Below are positions 8,354-15,074 of a stretch of 18,856 bases of DNA, piece after piece. Location of the stretch: positions 1-18,856 of the forward strand of contig CALAYY010000129.1 of the NCBI GenBank assembly GCA_937895465.1, in the 5' to 3' direction. Every line of letters starts with the position of its first letter. Position 1 is the stretch's first letter. The position numbers were made by a program, and so were the translations under genes. Source of the DNA: an uncultured Clostridia bacterium (GTDB lineage: Bacteria; Bacillota; Clostridia; Christensenellales; DUVY01). The notes under the pieces were generated by a model, which did no database searches, was not told the origin of the DNA, and saw only the letters and a program-made list of their open reading frames with translations.

Positions 8354-8378
8354 TAAATATTTGATAATTATTTGTCAA
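8350..8378 (-). promoter_or_regulatory. Consensus sigma-A promoter of the fab/acc operon
   Basis: On the minus strand a perfect -35 TTGACA (8378-8373) and a perfect -10 TATAAT (8355-8350) are separated by exactly 17 bases. Transcription should start near 8343, giving a leader of about 30 bases before fabT. It lies just downstream of the dacF terminator, so the operon has its own independent promoter. Confidence 0.88.
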
Positions 8379-8418
8379 GCATAATATTATTACAGCTTTA
8401 TGACAATAAAAATGAAAT

Positions 8419-8452
8419 AAAAAAAACGGCGAAGGCATGTACCTATCGCCGT
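8419..8452 (-). terminator. Intrinsic terminator of dacF
   Basis: The stem ACGGCGA/TCGCCGT (8426-8432 with 8446-8452) can extend inward through AGG/CCT past a one-base bulge. On the minus strand it is followed by eight consecutive T. It begins about 24 bases after the dacF stop and separates the sporulation block from the fab operon. Confidence 0.9.
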
Positions 8453-8475
8453 AATATTTATGCACACAAAATAAT

Positions 8476-9669
8476 TTAACACCAATATCTAAACATATCT
8501 TTAATATTGTCCTTATAGCCTTTCTTTAATACATCTTCACAAGCAATTATATTAACTGTTTTGTAAGCCTGTCCGTCATAAAGAACAGTAATTTTTCCTA
8601 TAATATCGCCTTTTTTTACAGGCGCTTTTAGTTGAGCGTTTTCCTGCTTTACCTCGATAGTTTTTAGTTCATCAGTTCTTGCCTTGAAAATTGAGATATT
8701 TTCTTCAGGCTTGGCTTCTATGCAATCTTTCTTTCCTCGATTAACCTTTATACCCTGCTCCAGATTGTTGTCTGCTGATACAATAACCTTATTTTCAAAA
8801 TTGGCAAAGCCCATATTTAAAAGCTTAGACACTTCTGCAAATCGTGTCTTGCTGTCTGACGAACCTATTACTGTACTGATTAATCTCAAATTATTTCTTT
8901 TGGCAGTAGCAGACAGGCAATGTCCTGCTTCTGATGTATAGCCTGTTTTTCCGCCGTCACAGCCTTCATAAAAGCGTGAAAGCTTATTGGTATTGGTAAG
9001 TTCTGTTTCACGGTTATTTTTATGAATCATCTTATCCATCCATATCTTAGAATGCAAAAAATATTCTTTATGTTTTAACAGCTCATACAGCATTGAAGTG
9101 ACATCTTTTGCGCTTGAATAACCGCCAACTGCCGGCAATCCTGTGCAATTAACAAATTGGGTGTTTTCCATATTGAGTTCTTTGGCACGCTGATTCATCC
9201 TGTCAACAAAGACTTCTACAGAGCCGCATATATGTTCAGCCATGGCAACACAAGAATCATTGGCAGAAGCTATCACTATGCTTTTTAAAAGGTCATTGAC
9301 CTTATATTGTGAATTGGCATCCAAAAACGCCTGAGAGCCGCCCATAGAGGCTGCGTTATCGCTTATCTGAACCATATCTTCAAGAGTCATTGCACCAGTG
9401 CCAATATGTTCATAGCAAAGTAACAAAGTCATTATTTTTACCATACTTGCAATAGGTAATTTGGCATTTTCGTTTTGGGCATATATTACTGTTTTGGTGT
9501 CATAATCACAAACATAAGCCGCTTTTGAAGCGATGCCTAGATTATACTTTGAGACTTTTTCTTCACCAGCTGCAAAGACATTACTTTTATACAACGAATC
9601 AAAAACCAGAGCAAACCCTAGAATTGATAAGATAATAAGCGTGATTAATATTGAAATTTTCTTTTTCAT
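8476..9669 (-). CDS. dacF: D-alanyl-D-alanine carboxypeptidase (DacF/PBP5 family)
   Basis: This serine carboxypeptidase trims the terminal D-Ala from peptidoglycan stem peptides outside the membrane. The 397-residue protein starts with a signal peptide (basic MKKK, hydrophobic stretch 5-24, cleavage probably after VFA near 33). All three active-site motifs are present: SMVK at 75-78, SAN at 135-137 and KTG at 241-243. The C-terminal third (about 285-385) fits the PBP5 beta domain. GAGG eight bases upstream supports the start. Lying directly after spoIIM in a sporulation cluster, it is best matched to DacF, the sporulation carboxypeptidase of B. subtilis. There dacF leads into spoIIA; here a terminator and the fab operon follow instead. 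A vegetative DacA/DacB role cannot be excluded. Confidence 0.88.
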   Translation of the reverse strand: MKKKISILITLIILSILGFALVFDSLYKSNVFAAGEEKVSKYNLGIASKAAYVCDYDTKTVIYAQNENAKLPIASMVKIMTLLLCYEHIGTGAMTLEDMVQISDNAASMGGSQAFLDANSQYKVNDLLKSIVIASANDSCVAMAEHICGSVEVFVDRMNQRAKELNMENTQFVNCTGLPAVGGYSSAKDVTSMLYELLKHKEYFLHSKIWMDKMIHKNNRETELTNTNKLSRFYEGCDGGKTGYTSEAGHCLSATAKRNNLRLISTVIGSSDSKTRFAEVSKLLNMGFANFENKVIVSADNNLEQGIKVNRGKKDCIEAKPEENISIFKARTDELKTIEVKQENAQLKAPVKKGDIIGKITVLYDGQAYKTVNIIACEDVLKKGYKDNIKDMFRYWC

Positions 9670-9680
9670 CCGTTAATCCT

Positions 9681-9706
9681 CTAAAATAATATTTATTTAA
9701 TTTTAG
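9681..9706 (-). other. AT-rich inverted repeat just upstream of the dacF ribosome binding site
   Basis: CTAAAAT (9681-9687) and ATTTTAG (9700-9706) form a 7-bp stem around a 12-base AT-rich loop, ending at the edge of the dacF Shine-Dalgarno (GAGG, 9681-9678). The stem is weak because it is nearly all A-T. The rest of the spoIIM-dacF gap (9670-9757) shows no convincing promoter. Confidence 0.3.
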
Positions 9707-9757
9707 TTTTCTCTTAAACGCCTAAAATATGTATATTATGGGGATTTAAGACAAGAT

Positions 9758-10381
9758 TCAAAAAGATATAATAAAAGTCTTAGTTATTATAATTGCCGTT
9801 ATAGTGAGCAAAAGATTGACAACTATAAAAACTATAAACAGCTGAACAAGCTCTTTTATCATTATTTCATATTCTGCGCCGCGAAAACAAAAAGAGCCGC
9901 AATGGACGTTGTTAATAAGCCTGCGCATACAAACAGCCATACAGCCCGTCAAAAAAAATAAAAGCATTATCTGAAAAGGTATAAAGATAATAACCAAATT
10001 AACTATACCACCGCTACCGAATATGCGAATTATTGCAACCGCCGCAAAGCCTGCAAGGTATCCTCTATATATTATTAAAACAAATCCTAACGGAAGCAAG
10101 AATACACTTGTGCTGATTGCAATAATTAATAAAAACAAGAACAGCATAATAAGAGTGTTAATAAAAAATGCCGCAAAAAAGCTGACATCTATATAAATCT
10201 GTTTGAAAAAAATCAACTTAATCTTTTCTAAAGTCAAGATACCGCTTATATTAACAGCACTTATAATTCCTAGAATTATTCCGCCAATAACAAAAAATGC
10301 TATTAAGAAATAATGTTTTGAATGGCAGAAAAAATGGTCATGAAAAAATCCGCCTAAATCAAGTTTTTTCATAATTTTCAT
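9758..10381 (-). CDS. spoIIM: Stage II sporulation protein M (SpoIIM-like membrane protein)
   Basis: In spore formers SpoIIM joins SpoIID and SpoIIP in the complex that remodels peptidoglycan during engulfment. This 207-residue protein is close to the B. subtilis length of about 214. It has five predicted membrane segments at about 24-46, 66-92, 94-119, 126-152 and 178-200. Segment one (FVIGGIILGIISAV) and LLPLGFVLIIYRGYLAGF (95-112) line up with the matching regions of SpoIIM as I remember them. Position after spo0A and before dacF supports the call. It begins 27 bases after the spo0A-like gene with no Shine-Dalgarno. A weak sigma-E-like pair (TTATTAA-N14-CATATTAT) ends so near the first ATG that the second ATG (10372) may be the real start. 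That promoter is only suggestive. Confidence 0.75.
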   Translation of the reverse strand: MKIMKKLDLGGFFHDHFFCHSKHYFLIAFFVIGGIILGIISAVNISGILTLEKIKLIFFKQIYIDVSFFAAFFINTLIMLFLFLLIIAISTSVFLLPLGFVLIIYRGYLAGFAAVAIIRIFGSGGIVNLVIIFIPFQIMLLFFLTGCMAVCMRRLINNVHCGSFCFRGAEYEIMIKELVQLFIVFIVVNLLLTITAIIITKTFIISF

Positions 10382-10408
10382 AATATATAATATGGAAAAT
10401 TTTATATA

Positions 10409-10786
10409 TTAATAACTCTTAAAAAACCTTCTTAATTTGTCTGCGGCAAGGCAGATAAACTCTTTATTGGTAGGCTTGCCTCTATGGTCATTTATGGTTT
10501 CGCCAAATTCGGCTTTTAATATGCTTACATTGCCGTTTAGCCATGCGGTATCAATCGCATTGCTTATGCTTCTTTCAACATTTTGAGATGTTGTATGATA
10601 GTTTTTTGCTATCCATGGATAAATTGAATGCTTCAAAGAACAAAAACCACCGTCATTTATAACCAGCAAAATGGCATCTTTAAGATAATTAAATCCTTTT
10701 AATGTAGGCATAAGTTTTAATGACAATAAATAGCTGTAAATACTTTTTTCAATATTCATAACGCTATTTTGCCATAACAACAGCAT
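10409..10786 (-). CDS. Receiver-less Spo0A: stand-alone Spo0A C-terminal DNA-binding domain protein
   Basis: The protein is a nearly complete match to the effector domain of Spo0A, the master regulator of sporulation, without the N-terminal phosphoacceptor domain. Full-length Spo0A is about 260-270 residues; this has 125, or 116 from the second ATG at 10759. Shared landmarks with B. subtilis include KGFNYLKDAI, IYPWIAKNYHTT, NVERSISNAIDTAW, GNV and KPTNKEFICLAADKLR. The receiver cannot be hidden by a frameshift, because only 49 bases separate it from the intact spoIVB. In the recognition helix, residues matching E213 and R214 are kept, but those matching R217 and H218 are Ser and Asn. Neither candidate start has a clear Shine-Dalgarno, and the first ATG lies in a hairpin. 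Its place after spoIVB is the canonical spo0A position. Confidence 0.88.
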   Translation of the reverse strand: MLLLWQNSVMNIEKSIYSYLLSLKLMPTLKGFNYLKDAILLVINDGGFCSLKHSIYPWIAKNYHTTSQNVERSISNAIDTAWLNGNVSILKAEFGETINDHRGKPTNKEFICLAADKLRRFFKSY

Positions 10787-10800
10787 ATTAAAATGCCGTT
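10779..10800 (-). other. Hairpin covering the first start codon of the spo0A-like gene
   Basis: In minus-strand RNA AACGGCAU (10800-10793) pairs over all eight positions, with one G-U, with AUGCUGUU (10786-10779) around a six-base loop. The AUG of the longest reading frame is the first triplet of the 3' arm. No T-run follows, so it is not an ordinary terminator. It could reduce initiation at 10786 or favour 10759. Confidence 0.4.
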
Positions 10801-10835
10801 ATTTGTAATAAAAGGATAAAATTAATCAAAAAACT

Positions 10836-11918
10836 TTATTCGTTAATCATCCAATCAAGATAAACTCCAAAGCCTTTTGTAGGGTCATTGATAAACACAT
10901 GGGTTACAGCACCTACAAGTTTTCCGTTTTGAATTATAGGGCTTCCGCTCATACCCTGCACTATTCCGCCAGTCTTTTTAATAAGCTCGTTATCAATAAC
11001 TCGTATGACCATGCTTTTTTCTTCACGGGATTTTTGATAATTGGTCTTGATAATCTCTATGTTATATTCTTTGATTTCATCGCCAACGGTAGTAACGATT
11101 TTGGCTTTACCAGGCTTAACCGCTTTTCTTTGACATATTTCTATGGGCTTAGGATATAAGGGATTATGTATTTTTTGAGGCATTGAGCCAAATACTCCAA
11201 ACTTATTGTTTTTTTGTATTTCACCCAATTTTTTGCCTTCTTTTAGGAAAACACCTTTGATTTCTCCGGGTGCACCCTTTTGACTTTTTGTCACGCCTAT
11301 GACGCTGCATCTAAAAATATCTCCAGAATTAACAGGCACAATGGTAAGGGTATCAGGATCGCATATAGGATGTCCTAATGCTCCGAAGCTGTAACCTTGT
11401 TTGGTTTCTTTCATAAAGGTAAGTGTACCTATGCCGGCGGCACTGTCCCTTATCCACAAACCAAGCTTATATCTGCCGCTTGCGGCATCTAATGCCGGCG
11501 TAATTTCGGTAAACTTTTCTTTATTTTTTCTTATGTATCTTAGCTTAAGCGTTTGACCACTATTGTCTTGGCTATTAATTATACGATCCAATGATGCCAC
11601 GCCTTTTATATCTTCGCCTGCAATTTCAGTCAATATATCTCCGTTTTCAAGCCCTGCTTGTCTAGAAGGTGCAACATTTCCGTCTTGTGTGGTAATATCA
11701 GTAATCCCGATAACTATGACACCTTTAGAAGACAATGTCATACCTATCGGCATTCCCCCAACATATACACAATCTGATTTTCTTGCTGATGTATTAAGAC
11801 TTATATCTTGAATAGTATGTAAATCTGTATAAAAACTAAAGAATGTACTTGTATTAATAATTAATGCGGTTAAAAAAACCGCAAATAAAATTCCTAAAGT
11901 AAACCTGATAAATTTCAC
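10836..11918 (-). CDS. spoIVB: SpoIVB serine peptidase (S55), sigma-K checkpoint signalling protease
   Basis: SpoIVB is secreted from the forespore and cleaves SpoIVFA to release pro-sigma-K processing in the mother cell. This 360-residue protein has an N-terminal membrane or signal segment (about 6-28). A PDZ domain follows at about 55-130 (SRQAGLENGDILTEIAGEDI). The S55 peptidase domain has the catalytic histidine H183 in GALGHPI and the nucleophile S324 in QGMSGSPI, both intact. The C-terminal GFGVYLDWM is typical. It is shorter than the roughly 425-residue B. subtilis protein, mainly before the PDZ domain. The start is GTG at 11918 with GAGG eight bases upstream. It follows recN and precedes the spo0A-like gene, the conserved order. 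A sigma-G-like promoter lies upstream. Confidence 0.95.
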   Translation of the reverse strand: MKFIRFTLGILFAVFLTALIINTSTFFSFYTDLHTIQDISLNTSARKSDCVYVGGMPIGMTLSSKGVIVIGITDITTQDGNVAPSRQAGLENGDILTEIAGEDIKGVASLDRIINSQDNSGQTLKLRYIRKNKEKFTEITPALDAASGRYKLGLWIRDSAAGIGTLTFMKETKQGYSFGALGHPICDPDTLTIVPVNSGDIFRCSVIGVTKSQKGAPGEIKGVFLKEGKKLGEIQKNNKFGVFGSMPQKIHNPLYPKPIEICQRKAVKPGKAKIVTTVGDEIKEYNIEIIKTNYQKSREEKSMVIRVIDNELIKKTGGIVQGMSGSPIIQNGKLVGAVTHVFINDPTKGFGVYLDWMINE

Positions 11919-11960
11919 TATCTATACCTCGCCATAATTAATAGTTAAAAGATGTATTTT

Positions 11961-11990
11961 TAGTTTGGGTCATGAACCAAATTTTAATAC
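11961..11990 (-). promoter_or_regulatory. Candidate sigma-G promoter of spoIVB
   Basis: On the minus strand GTATT (11990-11986) and CAAACTA (11967-11961) are exactly 18 bases apart. The B. subtilis sigma-G pattern is GHATR-N18-CATNHTA, so each element has one mismatch. The expected start near 11954 gives a leader of about 36 bases. B. subtilis spoIVB is sigma-G controlled, which fits. The match is imperfect and the DNA is AT-rich, so confidence is moderate. Confidence 0.45.
11964..11981. promoter_or_regulatory. 18-bp near-perfect palindrome inside the spoIVB promoter spacer
   Basis: TTTGGGTCATGAACCAAA is symmetrical about its centre with one mismatched pair in nine. Having no loop, it resembles a protein-binding site rather than an RNA hairpin, and no T-run follows on the minus strand. 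It lies between and partly over the candidate sigma-G -35 and -10 elements. The remaining recN-spoIVB gap (11919-12034) shows nothing else I recognise. Confidence 0.45.
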
Positions 11991-12034
11991 AGTCTATTGC
12001 TTACTAAATATTGGCGAAAAAGAAATGTTTAGGT

Positions 12035-13738
12035 TTATGTATTAATTTTTAGTTTATAGTTATTGCTTAAGCATTTTAGTTCTCTGGCATGCTCTTGTGA
12101 GGCTTTACTCATCTCATAGCCGCCTGAAAGTCTCGCTATTTCTTTTATTGTCTGTTCATCGTCAAGTTTTTTGATTTTGGTATAGGTCTTGCCGTTATTT
12201 TCATCTTTAAAAATAAGATAATTATGGTCTGCCATAGCACATATTGCTGCTAGATGAGTTATCGTGATTACCTGACGCATATTTGATATTTCAGCAAGCT
12301 TATTGGCTATAGTTTGTCCTATACGTCCGCTTATGCCTGTGTCAATTTCATCAAAAATCATAGTGTCAATATTGTCGAGCTTGGATAATATGACTTTTAG
12401 GGCAAGCATTATTCTTGACATTTCGCCGCCTGAAATGATTTTTGCCAAAGGCTTAGAAGGCTCTCCGATATTGGCAGACATAAAAAACTCCAACTTATCA
12501 AATCCGTCAGAAGTTATAATGTCAGAAAAATCGTCAATATTAGGAATATCATTAAAAACGACTTCAAACTTACTTCCAGCCATTCCTAAATCATTTAGCT
12601 CGTTTTGTACTGCCGCGCAAAAGTTTTGAGCGCTTGTCCTTCTCTTTTCGGATAATTGTACTGCTCTTTCATATAAGTTAGTCGATAATTTTTTTATTTC
12701 AACTTTTAGTCTTTCTATCTCTTTCTCGCCCGAATTTAATCTGTCCATATCTTTTTGGGCTTGTTCTAAAAACTTGTTTATTTGAATGACGTCTGCGCCG
12801 TATTTTTTCTTGAGATTTTTTATAAGATCAATACGGTTTTCTATTGCATCAGCTGTTTTTTCGTCAAAACCAAGATTATCTGCTTTTTCCTTCAATATGA
12901 AAATGATGTCTTCTAATTCATATCTGGATGACTCTAGGCGTTTGAAAGTTGAATCATATTCTGAATCAAATCGAGTTATTCCCCCCAAAGCACTTAAAGA
13001 TTGAGTAACCAAAGCTTCCGCTCCATTAGTGCCGTCCAAAGACTCCAACGCCTGAGAAAGTGCCCTTGTTATCCTTTCAAAGTTAACAATTTTAGCACGC
13101 TCTATTAGCAGTTCCTCTTCTTCTCCGTCTTTTAATTTGGCATCAGTAATTTCTTTTATCTGAAAGCTTAAAATATCAATCATCCGTTCTCTTTGGGAAT
13201 CTGTCATTCCAAAAGAGTTTAGTTCTGATAAGCATTTTTTATATTGATGATAAAGCCCGGCAACTTCTGATTTTAACAGCTCAATATCTTTGGTATAAGC
13301 ATCAAGCAGCTTTATATGAGATGACGATTTTAATAAAGACTGATGCTCATGCTGTCCATGAATATCCACCATAAACTCGGTAATATTCCTAAGCATTGAG
13401 AGGGTTATAAGCCGTCCATTAATACGGCATTCTGTCTTGCCGTCTTCGTTCAGCGTTCGGCTTAAAAGAACGGTATCATCCTCTATCTCAAAACCAAAAG
13501 TCATTAGATGTTCTTTGGCATCATTATTTATTTCAAACACGCCTTCTACACAGGCTTGCTTTTCGCCGCTTTTTAAAAGAGTTTTATCAGTCTTGGCACC
13601 AAGCAAAAAATTAAGAGAATCCACAATAATGGATTTTCCTGCGCCAGTTTCTCCGCTCAAAACCGTAAGACCGTTATTAAGTGATAATTCAAGTTCTTTG
13701 ATTATTGCTATGTTTTTTATGACAAGGTTTTTTAACAT
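12035..13738 (-). CDS. recN: DNA repair protein RecN
   Basis: RecN is an SMC-like ATPase that acts early in double-strand-break repair. The 567-residue protein has the expected architecture. The N-terminal ATPase half has Walker A GETGAGKS (29-36) and a Q-loop region DIHGQHEHQSLL (125-136). A coiled-coil section spans about 150-375. The C-terminal half has the ABC signature ISGGEMS (435-441) and Walker B MIFDE (460-464). The start MLKNLVIKNIAIIKELEL is where homologues begin, so the ATG at 13738 is firm. No Shine-Dalgarno precedes it; instead an extended -10 element ends 8 bases upstream. It begins 19 bases after argR, in the conserved nadK-argR-recN order. Confidence 0.96.
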   Translation of the reverse strand: MLKNLVIKNIAIIKELELSLNNGLTVLSGETGAGKSIIVDSLNFLLGAKTDKTLLKSGEKQACVEGVFEINNDAKEHLMTFGFEIEDDTVLLSRTLNEDGKTECRINGRLITLSMLRNITEFMVDIHGQHEHQSLLKSSSHIKLLDAYTKDIELLKSEVAGLYHQYKKCLSELNSFGMTDSQRERMIDILSFQIKEITDAKLKDGEEEELLIERAKIVNFERITRALSQALESLDGTNGAEALVTQSLSALGGITRFDSEYDSTFKRLESSRYELEDIIFILKEKADNLGFDEKTADAIENRIDLIKNLKKKYGADVIQINKFLEQAQKDMDRLNSGEKEIERLKVEIKKLSTNLYERAVQLSEKRRTSAQNFCAAVQNELNDLGMAGSKFEVVFNDIPNIDDFSDIITSDGFDKLEFFMSANIGEPSKPLAKIISGGEMSRIMLALKVILSKLDNIDTMIFDEIDTGISGRIGQTIANKLAEISNMRQVITITHLAAICAMADHNYLIFKDENNGKTYTKIKKLDDEQTIKEIARLSGGYEMSKASQEHARELKCLSNNYKLKINT

Positions 13739-13746
13739 ATATACAA

Positions 13747-13755
13747 ATTATAGCA
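13747..13755 (-). promoter_or_regulatory. Extended -10 promoter immediately upstream of recN
   Basis: The minus strand reads TGCTATAAT, a perfect extended -10 (TGnTATAAT), ending 8 bases before the recN ATG. No -35 is recognisable at 17 bases, but extended -10 promoters can act without one. Transcription would start at 13740-13738, producing a leaderless or two-base-leader mRNA. This agrees with the missing Shine-Dalgarno. A chance match in AT-rich DNA is possible. Confidence 0.45.
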
Positions 13756-13757
13756 TA

Positions 13758-14210
13758 TTATTTGATTATATCGTGTAATTTTTGCATTACTTTGTCAACG
13801 CCAAAATCATCCTTACAAATTATCAAAAATGTATCATCTCCTGCAATACAACCCAAAACTCCGTCAAAGCCTGATTTGTCAACCAACATAGCGGCGGCAT
13901 TTGCGCTTCCACTCAAAGTTTTGACAACTATGAGATTTTTTGCGTTTTCTATTGAAATAACGCATTCTCTGAACATATTAGTCATCTTGATGCTGACATT
14001 GGAATTGCCTGTTTTTTCAAGTGCATATTTATACTTGCGTGAATCGCTCAAAACCTTGATAAGTCCAAGTTCTTTTATATCTCTTGATATAGTAGCTTGA
14101 GTTACATCAAAATTTGCATTTTTAAGTTCTGCAACAAGTTCTTCCTGCGTTTCAATTTCCTTTTTTGATATGAGGTCAAGTATCTTTGTTTGTCTAATAG
14201 TTCTTCCCAT
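13758..14210 (-). CDS. argR: Arginine repressor ArgR/AhrC
   Basis: ArgR is the hexameric arginine-sensing regulator that represses arginine biosynthesis and can activate catabolism. The 150-residue length is standard. The N-terminal winged helix has the family signature VTQATISRDIKELGLIKV (about 55-72). The C-terminal oligomerisation and arginine-binding domain has SGSANAAAMLVD and the conserved AGDDT motif near 123-127, whose acidic pair contacts arginine. AAGGAG six bases upstream overlaps the nadK stop region, so the two genes are tightly linked. Placement next to recN is a conserved Firmicutes arrangement and does not imply that it regulates recN. I see no ARG box in the nearby gaps. Confidence 0.95.
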   Translation of the reverse strand: MGRTIRQTKILDLISKKEIETQEELVAELKNANFDVTQATISRDIKELGLIKVLSDSRKYKYALEKTGNSNVSIKMTNMFRECVISIENAKNLIVVKTLSGSANAAAMLVDKSGFDGVLGCIAGDDTFLIICKDDFGVDKVMQKLHDIIK

Positions 14211-14213
14211 ATT

Positions 14214-15065
14214 TTACTCCTTATTAGTGCTCCAATTATTAAGTTTTGTATGCAATTTCTTATAAAAGTCTGAGGGCTTTATCTTGATAAAACCTGCCCT
14301 TATCTTATGCTTAGCAATTATTATTTTGGATAAATCAAATTTTGATACTGGAACTCCGTCAGCTATCAAAACAGCCTTTGGATTAACTGTATTGACTTTG
14401 ATTTCTATGGTTTCGTCTTCCCCTATCACTATAGAACGGGTTCTAAGTGAATGAGAGCATATAGGTGTCAGCACAAGGCCTTTTATCGCAGGGCTCAAAA
14501 TCGGGCCTCCTGCGCTCAAAGAATACGCCGTAGAGCCTGTAGGAGTACTTACTATAAAGCCGTCAGCATTATAACTATCAATAAGATTACCGTTAGAATA
14601 GACATCAAAATTGATAATCCGTGCGGTAGCCTCTTTTAACAAGACGATTTCGTTAAGAGCAATAACATTTGATTGTCCGCTTAACAATCCAAGCATTGAA
14701 CGGTATTCTATTGTGTATTGGTTATTTTTTAGAGCCTTAGAGGTATAATCTAATTCATCAATCTCTGCTTCTGTCAAAAAACCAACTTTTCCTATATTAA
14801 TACCCAAAACAGGCTTATTTTTTAGGGCGCACGATTTTACTGCACGCAAAATAGTGCCGTCGCCACCGGCAACGGCAATGATATCATTTTTTTCTATTAG
14901 TTCATCCAAATTATAATTTTCATAGTTTTTGAACATTTTGTCAGCAAAAAAAAGCGTGTCTTCAATACTTGCAGAAATTCCATGTCTTATAAAACTCTCA
15001 AGCGCTAACTTGGATGCATTAATAGCATTGTCTTTTTTTAGATTAGCTACAAACCCTATTCTCAT
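14214..15065 (-). CDS. nadK: NAD kinase
   Basis: NadK phosphorylates NAD to NADP, the source of NADPH for biosynthesis, including the FabG step. The motifs are clear: GGDGT (residues 67-71 from this start), NIGKVGFLTE and NADGFIVSTPTGSTAYSLSAGGP. I place the start at the ATG at 15065, giving 283 residues beginning MRIGFVANLK, as in homologues. The frame is open to an ATG at 15083, but that ATG sits between the -35 and -10 of a strong promoter (15103-15075) and should not be in the mRNA. Transcription would begin about three bases before 15065, so the message is essentially leaderless. argR follows after 3 bases. Confidence 0.95.
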   Translation of the reverse strand: MRIGFVANLKKDNAINASKLALESFIRHGISASIEDTLFFADKMFKNYENYNLDELIEKNDIIAVAGGDGTILRAVKSCALKNKPVLGINIGKVGFLTEAEIDELDYTSKALKNNQYTIEYRSMLGLLSGQSNVIALNEIVLLKEATARIINFDVYSNGNLIDSYNADGFIVSTPTGSTAYSLSAGGPILSPAIKGLVLTPICSHSLRTRSIVIGEDETIEIKVNTVNPKAVLIADGVPVSKFDLSKIIIAKHKIRAGFIKIKPSDFYKKLHTKLNNWSTNKE

Positions 15066-15074
15066 ATTATTATA

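Noticed and set aside
8361..8378. A second dyad, TTGA-N10-TCAA, over the -35 of the fab promoter
   Set aside because: Only 7 of 9 positions are symmetrical, and most of the symmetry comes from the -35 hexamer itself; the downstream dyad is much stronger.
9720..9760. Forespore-type -10 (CATAATA) upstream of dacF
   Set aside because: No GHATR-type -35 occurs at 18 bases, nor a sigma-F -35 at 15 bases; the nearest GAAT is about four bases too close.
10372..10420. Sigma-E-like promoter for spoIIM
   Set aside because: The match is weak, the DNA is very AT-rich, and transcription would begin inside the first start codon. I mention it in the gene entry but do not list it as a feature.
10787..10835. 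Possible remnant of a Spo0A receiver domain before the short gene
   Set aside because: The gap is only 49 bases, and spoIVB upstream is complete to its conserved C-terminus, so no receiver fragment can fit.
11955..11990. recN transcription terminator
   Set aside because: The palindrome there has no loop and no T-run on the minus strand, so it is better read as a possible protein-binding site.
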